Origin: Natrinema thermotolerans DSM 11552
Lineage (GTDB): Archaea; Halobacteriota; Halobacteria; Halobacteriales; Natrialbaceae
Reading direction: 5' to 3'
Length of the DNA stretch: 64,000 nucleotides
NCBI GenBank assembly: GCA_000337115.1
Contig: AOIR01000005.1
Location: 51,006 to 115,005, forward strand
The position numbers and the translations under genes were made by a program. Positions 8,633 through 15,447 of the stretch are shown here, one piece after another. Each line of letters begins with the position of its first letter. Positions within the stretch are counted from its first letter, which is position 1. The notes below the pieces were generated by a model. It worked only from the letters and a program-made list of their open reading frames with translations, did no database searches and was not told the origin of the DNA.

Positions 8633-8644
8633 ATAATAATATAT
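8633..8644. promoter_or_regulatory. Shared AT-rich core promoter, divergent pair
   Basis: ATAATAATATAT lies about 26 nt before the radical SAM ATG on the plus strand and about 31 nt before the kinase ATG on the minus strand. The intergenic space is only 60 bp, so the two TATA boxes must overlap or be the same element. Confidence 0.55.
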
Positions 8645-8665
8645 GGCTGTGTGGTGCCACGACAC

Positions 8666-9715
8666 ATGGGTCGGCGGTTTCGCACGGCTTTTGAGGCTCG
8701 GGAGGGTACGTACCCTCGAATGATCTCGAAGGGCTGTGAGCAGTGCGCGAAAGGCGGCAAGATGGTGCTGTTCGTCTACGGTTACTGCGACCAGCGCGAC
8801 TGCTTTTACTGCCCGCTCGGCGAAAATCGGAAAAACGTCACCGACATCTACGCCAACGAGCGACTCGTCGAAAGCGACGAGGACGTCCTGACCGAGGCCC
8901 ACCGCATGGATGCGCTGGGCACCTCGATCACCGGCGGCGAACCCCAAGAGGCCTTGGGCCGGACCTGCCACTATCTCGAACTGCTGAAAGACGAGTTCGG
9001 CGAGGACCACCACACTCACCTCTACACCGGCATCACCGGCGGCCGCGAGAACATGCGCCGCCTCTCGGAGGCCGGACTCGATGAGATCCGGTTCCACCCA
9101 CCCTACGAACAGTGGGGCGATCTCCACGGCACCGAGTGGGAGGAAATCCTCTACATCGCCCGCGAAGAGGGGCTGACCCCCGCGTTCGAAATCCCCGGTA
9201 TCCGCCCCGAGGAGGAGTTCCTCGAACTCATCGACGAGGGCGCGGCCGAGTTCTGTAACGTCAACGAGTTCGAGATGAGCGACGGGAACTACCGCCGGAT
9301 GCAGGAACAGGGGTACGAACTCAAGGAAGACCACATGAGCGCCGTCGACGGCGACCGCGAGGAGATCCTCGACGTGATGGGCGACCACGAGAAGGTCTAC
9401 TTCTGTACCTCCGTGTTCAAAGACGCCGCCCAACACCGCCGCCGCCTGAAACGCATGGCCCGCAACATCCGCCGCGAGTTCGACGACGTCACCGACGACG
9501 GGACGCTCGTCTACGGCAAGACGTACGCCGACCCCGACCGCTTCGAGGCACTGGGTGTCCCCGAGGAGTTCTACACCGTCAAGAGCGACCACGTCGAGGT
9601 CGCCTGGTGGCTTCTCGAGGAGATGATCGAGGAGGGTGACCTCGAGGACGGCGAAATCGTCGAGCAGTATCCGACCTACGACGGACAGGTCGTCGAACGG
9701 ACGCCACTAGCGTAA
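8666..9715 (+). CDS. Radical SAM protein (PflA-related, COG2108-like)
   Basis: This 349-aa protein carries a radical SAM cluster motif at C41, C46 and C49 (CDQRDCFYCP), preceded by a CEQC pair (C24, C27) that may bind a second metal. GGEPQEAL follows as the SAM-binding GGE motif. It resembles, from memory, archaeal proteins annotated as related to pyruvate formate-lyase activating enzyme; the substrate is unknown. The spacing CX4CX2C differs from the canonical CX3CX2C. ATG 8666 is chosen for its spacing to the TATA element at 8633-8644; the frame is open far upstream only because it runs antisense through the kinase gene. The last 20 codons are duplicated downstream. Confidence 0.85.
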   Translation: MGRRFRTAFEAREGTYPRMISKGCEQCAKGGKMVLFVYGYCDQRDCFYCPLGENRKNVTDIYANERLVESDEDVLTEAHRMDALGTSITGGEPQEALGRTCHYLELLKDEFGEDHHTHLYTGITGGRENMRRLSEAGLDEIRFHPPYEQWGDLHGTEWEEILYIAREEGLTPAFEIPGIRPEEEFLELIDEGAAEFCNVNEFEMSDGNYRRMQEQGYELKEDHMSAVDGDREEILDVMGDHEKVYFCTSVFKDAAQHRRRLKRMARNIRREFDDVTDDGTLVYGKTYADPDRFEALGVPEEFYTVKSDHVEVAWWLLEEMIEEGDLEDGEIVEQYPTYDGQVVERTPLA

Positions 9716-9737
9716 GGGCCGCGAGCGAAGCGAGCGG

Positions 9738-9797
9738 TCTTTTTGGTGCAGATTTTTCGAGGAGTGGTGAGCATCGCGAACCCGACGAGAAAAAGGT
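9738..9797 (+). repeat. Terminator-like repeat, copy A in tandem array
   Basis: TCTTTTTGG and GATTTTTCG, then GAGTGGTGAGC, CGCGAACCCGA and AAAAAGGT match the element after etfA (4791-4853) in order and spacing. The leading CTTTTT and closing AAAAAG can pair. It follows the real stop codon of the radical SAM gene directly and probably terminates its transcript. Confidence 0.6.
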
Positions 9798-9894
9798 GCG
9801 CGCAGATCGTCGAGCAGTATCCGACCTACGACGGGCAAGTCGTCGAGCGGACGCCACTGGCGTAAAGACCGTGAACGAGCGCCGCGAGTGAGCG

Positions 9895-9954
9895 GCTTTT
9901 TGGTGCAGATTTTTCGAGGAGCGGTGAGCATCGCGAACCCGACGAGAAAAAGGT
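9895..9954 (+). repeat. Terminator-like repeat, copy B in tandem array
   Basis: This copy is nearly identical to 9738-9797 and follows the second gene-tail copy. After the third tail, a degenerate version at about 10099-10122 keeps only GATGCAGGTTTTTGCAT, a small hairpin with a T-run. The stretch 9716-10258 contains these repeats and otherwise no supported gene. Confidence 0.6.
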
Positions 9955-10258
9955 GCGCGCAGATCGTTGAGCAGTATCCGACCTATGACGGACAGGTCGT
10001 CGAACGGATGCCACTAGCGTAAGGACCGCGAGGCTGCGCAGTTCGAAACGGGCGAAGCGAGTGAGGGCCAGGAACGAGTGGCCCGCGAGCGAGCGGCCGT
10101 CTTGATGCAGGTTTTTGCATGGGATAAGGATCGTTTCGCATCGTTCAACACCACGGGACCGCCGACTCGGAACCGTACTGACGCGTCGGTCGTCGAATGA
10201 GTCACCGACGCTTATCCGGGCTGTAATAATGGTCTCCCCGTCGGAAGCGGGAGCCACG

Positions 10259-10981
10259 ATGGAACTTCGAAACGTCGCCGTCGTCGCGGTTGCGCTGCTC
10301 GTGGCCCTCTCGGGGTGCAGCGCCCTCGGGGGATCGCAAGCGGAGCCGTCGAACGACACCGAGACGGACACGAACGGCATAGCAGACGATGAATCCGAGC
10401 CCCCCGGCGATGACGTCGAGTCGAGCGGAAGCGAGAACGAAACGGACCCGGACGGCGGAGACGATACCGGGGACACAGACACCACCGCAGAGTGGTCTCC
10501 GCCGGAAGAACCGAACCGACCCCTCGAGGACAAACGCGAGGACCGAATCGAGAGCGTCGAGTTCGTCGACAAAGAGCCGGCGGAGAACGGGGAGGGGTAC
10601 TCGAACTTCAACCTCGAGGTCGTCGCCAACACCAGCATGGAGAACGTCGATCCACCGGAACACGGTGACGTAGAGGGCGAGCCGTACTTCTTCGTCAAGA
10701 TCAACGAGGACGAACAGAAGCTCGTCGAGCGGACGGGCGAGGTTCGGATGGAAGAAAACGGCACGTTCCACATCGAGGTTCGCCCGGCCGGACTCGAGGA
10801 GTTCGACTCGGGGTCGCTAACCGTCGAGGTCTTCCTGATGGACGAGGACAAGGACTGGGACGATATCTACGACGCCGTCGGCAAGGACGTTCAGTTCAAT
10901 CCGAAGACGGGCGACGGCGACTCGAGTTCGACCGACGGTGACTCGGAATCGGGCGAGAACTACTCGGTAGCCGTGCGGTAG
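10259..10981 (+). CDS. Acidic secreted lipoprotein, unknown function
   Basis: The 240-aa product has a lipoprotein signal peptide (MELRNVAVVAVALLVALSGC, lipobox cysteine C20). A long Asp/Glu/Ser/Thr-rich linker of about 55 residues follows, then a folded domain (about 80-215) with alternating strands, and a Ser/Asp-rich tail ending in NYSVAVR. It is expected on the outer face of the membrane, tethered by lipid. I recognise no domain family. The ATG at 10259 gives a compact signal peptide; an in-frame ATG at 10229 would add ten residues. It converges with the regulator gene at 11011, with 29 bp between them. Confidence 0.75.
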   Translation: MELRNVAVVAVALLVALSGCSALGGSQAEPSNDTETDTNGIADDESEPPGDDVESSGSENETDPDGGDDTGDTDTTAEWSPPEEPNRPLEDKREDRIESVEFVDKEPAENGEGYSNFNLEVVANTSMENVDPPEHGDVEGEPYFFVKINEDEQKLVERTGEVRMEENGTFHIEVRPAGLEEFDSGSLTVEVFLMDEDKDWDDIYDAVGKDVQFNPKTGDGDSSSTDGDSESGENYSVAVR

Positions 10982-11010
10982 CCGCGGATCGGCTACTTCG
11001 GGCCGAACGA

Positions 11011-12339
11011 TCAGTCGACTTCGGTCGGATCGACGCCCGGCAGCGTAATGAGATTCTCCCGGCCGATCCGGAGTTTCTCGATCTCGTCGTCGTCGTCCAT
11101 CTGCGAGAGCAGTTGCGACACCTTGGCGTTGGACCAGCCGGTCTCCGAGACGATCGAGGCCTGTTTCATCCGGCCGCCGTTTTGCTTGAGCATTCGAAGG
11201 ACACGCTCCTCGTCGCTCAGCAGTTCCGGATCGACCGCGTCCCCGACCGGTTCCTCGAACTCGAGGTGAGTACCGGACTCGGTCCCGGCAGCGACCGTCG
11301 GTTCCGCGGCGGGCTCGGGTGTGGCATCGGTCTCCTTCGTCTCGTCGGTTATCTCCCCGGGTGTGTCGGTCGGACGCTCGCGACGACCGAGCCACGCGCT
11401 CGGTTCAATACGTTCGAGAGACGGAACCACGGCGGACGGGTTGACGCGATCCGTCCGTCTGACGACGAAATAACCACCGGCGGCGAGAACGACGAGAACG
11501 ATGCCGACGGCGATCAGCCAGCCCCACATGCCGGTCGGTAACAGCGAGTTCGATCCATCGGTTCCCGGTGACTCGGGGTTCGTATCGGCCCCACGGAGGA
11601 TCGTAATCTCGAGTCCGGTTTCATCGAATTCGTACGGCCCGTTCCAGACGAGCGCGCCGTTCTCGGTTCCCGTCGGGACGTCAACGAAGCCGTAGTTGTC
11701 CGGCGGCTCGATAACGAGCCGCTGCCAGGAGTTCAATACGCTGAACAGCAGCGTATCGTCCGTCCGGAAGGCGTCACCGACGTAGATACGGTCGCCGTCA
11801 ACGACTGCGAAGTTCGTCCAGGTAAACGAGTACGAGATGACGCCGACCCGAGCGTTCCCGTCCGACGACTGCTCCCCGTCGGCCTCGAGGGGTTCGATCC
11901 GGGGGTCGTCCCAGCCCGCGTTCTCGACCGACATGTCACGGCCGGTTGAGTCGGCCACGTCGTCGACTGTTCGTTCGAACGCCCGGAGATCGTACGGTTC
12001 CTCATGGTCACCGGAGACGACGGCGTCGGAGTAGTTGCGGAACGTCTCGGCTTCCGTGTCGTTCGTCACGAGAAAGCGATTCTCGATCGTCCACCTCGCG
12101 TTACCGTCGTCGGTGATGCGGACTCGGATCACCTGTCGAGTGGCCGGTTCGTCGAGTGGAGGGCTAACGGCCGACGAGACGGAGCGAAACTGCTCGAGCG
12201 CTGGGGCGGAAGGCGATGAAGGCCGCTCGACGACCGCCGGTATGGGTTCGGGGTCCGGCGGTCTGGCAGCCACTGCCCCCAGCGTACTGGTGACGAGGAG
12301 GACTGTGAGGGCAAGTGAGGCGGCAGTGGAAATCCGCAT
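11011..12339 (-). CDS. Membrane-anchored winged-helix protein with large ectodomain
   Basis: The 442-aa protein has an N-terminal signal (MRISTAASLALTVLLVTSTL) and an extracellular domain of about 250 residues (VIRVRITDDGNARWTIENRF onward). One transmembrane helix follows (WGWLIAVGIVLVVLAAGGYF), then a linker and a C-terminal winged helix inside the cell (SDEERVLRMLKQNGGRMKQA ... WSNAKVSQLLSQMDDDDEI). This is the layout of haloarchaeal one-component membrane regulators, of the DUF7345/DUF7343 type from memory. It could sense an outside signal and bind DNA directly. It is divergent from the secreted protein at 12508. ATG 12339 fits the signal peptide. Confidence 0.8.
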   Translation of the reverse strand: MRISTAASLALTVLLVTSTLGAVAARPPDPEPIPAVVERPSSPSAPALEQFRSVSSAVSPPLDEPATRQVIRVRITDDGNARWTIENRFLVTNDTEAETFRNYSDAVVSGDHEEPYDLRAFERTVDDVADSTGRDMSVENAGWDDPRIEPLEADGEQSSDGNARVGVISYSFTWTNFAVVDGDRIYVGDAFRTDDTLLFSVLNSWQRLVIEPPDNYGFVDVPTGTENGALVWNGPYEFDETGLEITILRGADTNPESPGTDGSNSLLPTGMWGWLIAVGIVLVVLAAGGYFVVRRTDRVNPSAVVPSLERIEPSAWLGRRERPTDTPGEITDETKETDATPEPAAEPTVAAGTESGTHLEFEEPVGDAVDPELLSDEERVLRMLKQNGGRMKQASIVSETGWSNAKVSQLLSQMDDDDEIEKLRIGRENLITLPGVDPTEVD

Positions 12340-12507
12340 GCGTACCAACGGGTGGTTTCCCGGGGGAAAAAACACTTTCCATAGAAAAATAAGTCGTTAC
12401 CGATGACTGTGGCCGTCTCGGGGATGGGAAACAACTTGATACCGACTCGTCCGAGCGGCGATCGATAGACGACCGGTTTTTGTATCAAGAGTTCGTACGA
12501 TGGGGCG

Positions 12508-13722
12508 ATGAACAAGGCGACGCCCGGTTTCCTCGCGTTACTCCTCCTCCTCTCGCTGCCCGCGATGACCGCTCTCGCAGCGAGTCCGGTTGGGACCAAC
12601 GAGGCGTCCGATCCGGTCCTCCGACAAGTGTCCACGTCGCAAACGACGCCGACCGAGGTCGATGGGACGACGAACCGCCTCCAGATCGCCGGTGACGTCA
12701 GGAGCGAGACCACGGCGTATCGCTCCGACTTCGGAACGATGCTCGCGAACGCCGACGACGAACTCCGAATCGACCACGAACAGTACACCGTCGTCGACGA
12801 CGGGTTCGACGACGCGACCACTGAAGAACGGGAACGACTGATTCGGACGGCGTACAAACGGCTCATGGAACGAGCCGATCAGCTCGAGCAGCGCGAACGC
12901 GAGGCGGTACGGGAACACGCGGCCGGCGAGCGGTCGACGGCTGAACTGCTCCAAACACTGTTACGAAACTACAACGAAGCGGAGCAGCTGTCCAACAGCC
13001 TCACCGAACTCGAAGCCCGTGCGGCAGAGGTAACAGGCTATTCACTGCCCGCCAGCCGCGCTGACGTGAAGACGTTCAACGCCCACCGAACGCCGGTCCG
13101 AGACCAGCTCGAGCAGCGGTCCGAGCGACCGAGCGATAACTACCATGACGTGGTAATTTCGACCTCACAGACCGGATACAGCCTGTCCGTGATGGACGGC
13201 AGTCGCTATCTCGTCGAAACAACCCGATTCGACAACCGGGACAAGACGGCATCCGCACAGTTCGAGAACCGGGAGGCGTTCGACCATACGATGGAACTCT
13301 ACCCGTGGGCAGGAGAACACGGCAAGCCGTACTATCAGGACAACAGTCCCGATCACTATTGGACCGAGTTCGTCCTCGGGCAGGATCGGCTCGAGATTTA
13401 CCTCGACAGCGGAACCGGAAGCGTCTACCGCGAGATACAGGAACTGAGCGTGTCGTCGCTGCCCGAAGAAACGGCCGGGACGTGGACGAATGACGGGCTC
13501 TCGATAGCGGTAAACGAGACGCCGGCAAACGGGCCGATCGAGGTGAGTGTGACCGAAACGGGGACGGACGACCCCGCCCCGGCGACGATCTCGATCAACG
13601 GTGATGTCGTCGGCGAGACGGGCGAGGACGGAACGCTGTGGATCGTTCCGCCGGCCGGCGATTACGAGGTGACGGCGGAAACGGGGAACAGATACATTAG
13701 TACTACCCGGATCGGCAGTTGA
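12508..13722 (+). CDS. Secreted coiled-coil and beta-domain protein
   Basis: This 404-aa protein has a Sec-type signal peptide (MNKATPGFLALLLLLSLPAM, then TALAAS). A helical region at about 95-195 rich in Glu/Arg/Gln (ERADQLEQREREAVREHAAG) is probably coiled coil. A central beta-rich domain and a C-terminal Ig-like or carboxypeptidase-regulatory-like segment follow (PATISINGDVVGETGEDGT ... AGDYEVTAETG). It has no C-terminal anchor. It resembles uncharacterised haloarchaeal proteins (a DUF7096-like assignment is tentative). The divergent neighbour is a membrane-anchored winged-helix protein and the next gene is a pilin, so a shared role at the cell surface is plausible. Confidence 0.7.
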   Translation: MNKATPGFLALLLLLSLPAMTALAASPVGTNEASDPVLRQVSTSQTTPTEVDGTTNRLQIAGDVRSETTAYRSDFGTMLANADDELRIDHEQYTVVDDGFDDATTEERERLIRTAYKRLMERADQLEQREREAVREHAAGERSTAELLQTLLRNYNEAEQLSNSLTELEARAAEVTGYSLPASRADVKTFNAHRTPVRDQLEQRSERPSDNYHDVVISTSQTGYSLSVMDGSRYLVETTRFDNRDKTASAQFENREAFDHTMELYPWAGEHGKPYYQDNSPDHYWTEFVLGQDRLEIYLDSGTGSVYREIQELSVSSLPEETAGTWTNDGLSIAVNETPANGPIEVSVTETGTDDPAPATISINGDVVGETGEDGTLWIVPPAGDYEVTAETGNRYISTTRIGS

Positions 13723-13789
13723 GAACGACGCCGAAACCGAATTGCATGGCCGCGATTGAGAGGGGCTCCCGCCGAGAGGTCCGCTGACG

Positions 13790-13797
13790 TTTATACG
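13790..13797 (+). promoter_or_regulatory. TATA box of the pilin gene
   Basis: TTTATACG is centred 28 nt before the pilin ATG at 13821. This is a near-ideal haloarchaeal TATA box and predicts a leaderless transcript, so the pilin is transcribed separately from the gene ending at 13722. Confidence 0.7.
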
Positions 13798-13820
13798 GGA
13801 AGGAACGGCCAGGTCGGTTC

Positions 13821-14321
13821 ATGACCGAACAGTGGCACCACCGCTCCGGCAGCGAAAGGAGAGACACTGCTATCAGTCCGATCATCGGTGTTCTCACGCT
13901 ACTCGTCCTGACGGTCTGTCTTGCGGCAGTCGTCGCCGTTGGTGTCGGGGCGTGGTCGGTCGCGTCGCCGGGCCCGACGGCGACGTTCGATCTCGTGGCG
14001 GACGGGTCGGCGTCGACCATCAGCATCGAACACCTTGCCGGCGACCCGATCGACGTCGACGAACTGTCGGTAACGATCGAAGTCGACGGGAGAGAACTCG
14101 CCGACCAACCGCCGGTGCCGTTCGTCGGCGCGAGCGGGTTCGATGGCACACCGGCGGGGCCGTTCAACGCCGAGTCGGATTCCGAGTGGACGAGTGGCGA
14201 ACGGGCAGGCCTTTCGCTCGCGACGACGAATCGGCCGGCGCTTTCGCCGGGCGATTCGGTCACCGTCACGCTCGCTGTCGACGGACAGCAGATAGCTGCT
14301 CTCGAGGCGACGGCGACCTGA
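13821..14321 (+). CDS. Type IV pilin-like protein (archaeal class III signal peptide)
   Basis: The 166-aa product has the archaeal pilin N-terminal domain: a charged leader (RRDTAISPIIGV), then a hydrophobic helix of about 22 residues (LTLLVLTVCLAAVVAVGVGA). The prepilin peptidase PibD would cut in front of the SPIIG segment. The rest is a beta-rich head domain (TFDLVADGSASTISIEHLAG ... GDSVTVTLAVDGQQ). Such pilins build adhesive type IV pili or stay as pseudopilins. No pilB or pilC genes are nearby, so assembly must use a machine encoded elsewhere. It converges with the methyltransferase gene. Confidence 0.88.
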   Translation: MTEQWHHRSGSERRDTAISPIIGVLTLLVLTVCLAAVVAVGVGAWSVASPGPTATFDLVADGSASTISIEHLAGDPIDVDELSVTIEVDGRELADQPPVPFVGASGFDGTPAGPFNAESDSEWTSGERAGLSLATTNRPALSPGDSVTVTLAVDGQQIAALEATAT

Positions 14322-14333
14322 ATCGGGATCGGA

Positions 14334-14957
14334 CTACTCGGGCGCGCGACCGATCGTCGTGATCGCGACGTCGGGTTCGTAGGACGGCCCCATGAAGGCG
14401 TGTTTCACGTCCTCGAAGCCGGCAGCCTTGAACATCCGGTCGGCTTCATACTCGTCGTAAAAGAGCATGATCGAGTCGGCAAGCAGCTGGCTGACGACGT
14501 TGTCGGGATAGTTCGGGCCGACGACCAGTACCTGCCCGCCGGGTTTGAGGACGCGGCGGAACTCCCGGAGCGCGAGGATCGGGTTCGGCCAGTACTCGAT
14601 CGAGCCCGACGACCAGACGACATCGAACGTGTCCGTCGCGAAGGGCAGCCGTTCGGCGTCGCCGCGGTGGAAGTGGACCGGCGGCCCGCGTTTGCCGAAC
14701 TTCTCGTAGGCCTGTTCGAGTTGGTGTTCGCTCTGGTCGAGCGCGTAGACCTCGTCGACGTGTTCGAGCAGTCCCTCGGTGGCGAACCCGGTGCCACAGC
14801 CGACGTCGAGTACCGTCATGTCCGCTTCTAACTCGAGCAGGGACAGGGCCTCGGTGCGCATCTCTTCGGTCCAGACGAACGGATTGACCTGGTCGTAGAC
14901 CCGCGAGAGGTACTTATAGAACAGTCGAGCGCGGGCCTTGTTCTCGAGAAGTCCCAT
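14334..14957 (-). CDS. Quinone-type SAM methyltransferase (VTE3/MPBQ-MT-like)
   Basis: This 207-aa class I methyltransferase has motif I VLDVGCGTGFATEGLL, an acidic residue for SAM ribose (YALDQSEHQ), DAERLPFATDTFDVVWS, and RVLKPGGQVLVVGPNYPDN. Its N-terminus (KARARLFYKYLSRVYDQVNP, then WTEEMR) closely recalls plant VTE3, the methyl-6-phytylbenzoquinol methyltransferase, which is known to be of archaeal type. A role in methylating menaquinone or a related quinone is therefore likely but not proved. ATG 14957 starts the conserved domain; upstream codons fall in the promoter region shared with the divergent ATPase operon. Confidence 0.85.
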   Translation of the reverse strand: MGLLENKARARLFYKYLSRVYDQVNPFVWTEEMRTEALSLLELEADMTVLDVGCGTGFATEGLLEHVDEVYALDQSEHQLEQAYEKFGKRGPPVHFHRGDAERLPFATDTFDVVWSSGSIEYWPNPILALREFRRVLKPGGQVLVVGPNYPDNVVSQLLADSIMLFYDEYEADRMFKAAGFEDVKHAFMGPSYEPDVAITTIGRAPE

Positions 14958-15076
14958 TAGGAGCGAGTTTCGGTCGGATCGGCATATGTCTGCCGTTCCC
15001 GGGGGCTCGCGGCTGGAACGTAAGCCGTTATTATCCGCGATCGGTCCGGTTCCCGCTGAGGGACTTTCGCAACTAC

Positions 15077-15085
15077 CATATACGC
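15077..15085 (+). promoter_or_regulatory. TATA-like box of the A-ATPase operon
   Basis: CATATACGC lies about 34 nt before the atpH start codon in the 157-bp divergent intergenic region shared with the methyltransferase. Assigned by position and composition. Confidence 0.5.
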
Positions 15086-15114
15086 GCTCTGGCAAACGTC
15101 CGGTTGCTTAGAGT

Positions 15115-15447
15115 ATGCCGAGGCCAGAGGTTCTCGAACGAATTAAGTCGGCGGAAGAGGAGGCCGACGAGATCGTCGCATTGGCAGAGAACGACCGCGA
15201 CGAGCGAATAGCCGAGGCCCGGGAACGTGCCGAGGAGATTCGCACGGAAGCGGAACAGGAGGCCCAGGAGTTGCGGGAGCGCCGCCTGGAGGAAGCTCGC
15301 GAGGAGATCGATGCGGAATGTGAGCAGGTCCTCGAAGAAGGCGAACAGGAGCGCGAGGAACTCGCCGAGCGCGCCCGGGAGCGGGTCGACGAAGTGACCG
15401 ACCACGTCGTCGAACTGTTCCAGGAGGACGTCCATGCTCAGACCTGA
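15115..15447 (+). CDS. atpH: A-type ATP synthase subunit H
   Basis: The 110-aa product is almost entirely a charged coiled coil (AEEEADEIVALAENDRDERI and repeated AEEIRTEAEQEAQELRERR), as expected for subunit H. In the archaeal A1AO ATP synthase, H pairs with E to form the peripheral stalks linking the catalytic head to subunit I. It is the first gene of the operon, and its stop overlaps the start of subunit I by 14 nt. This gene and order are standard for haloarchaea. Confidence 0.9.
   Translation: MPRPEVLERIKSAEEEADEIVALAENDRDERIAEARERAEEIRTEAEQEAQELRERRLEEAREEIDAECEQVLEEGEQEREELAERARERVDEVTDHVVELFQEDVHAQT

Larger units (their letters stand above)
9656..10022 (+). repeat. Three tandem copies of the radical SAM 3' end
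   Basis: The final 60 nt of the radical SAM gene (9656-9715, encoding IVEQYPTYDGQVVERTPLA and stop) recur at 9806-9865 and 9963-10022. Each of the first two copies is followed by a GAGCGA-rich, T-run-containing spacer; the unit steps are 150 and 157 bp. Copy 2 differs from copy 1 at four bases, all synonymous in the gene's frame. Copy 3 differs at three, two synonymous and one changing T to M. Only the first tail is part of a full gene. Confidence 0.9.

Noticed and set aside
7637-8665. A long upstream extension in frame with the radical SAM gene
   Set aside because: It lies antisense to the sensor kinase. ATG 8666 has a well-placed TATA element and begins the conserved protein.
8609-9592. 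A 327-codon open frame antisense to the radical SAM gene
   Set aside because: The translation is a Val/Ala/Asp/Glu-rich shadow without domain or start context, while the plus strand encodes a clear radical SAM protein.
9764-9865. Tiny ORF from GTG 9764 through the second radical SAM tail
   Set aside because: The frame is open and ends with the conserved tail, but the start lies inside the terminator-like repeat and no ribosome site is visible. It is kept only as part of the tandem-repeat finding.
11880-11905. Another GGTTCGATCC T-loop-like match on the plus strand
   Set aside because: It lies inside the coding sequence of the membrane-anchored winged-helix protein and lacks the other tRNA arms.
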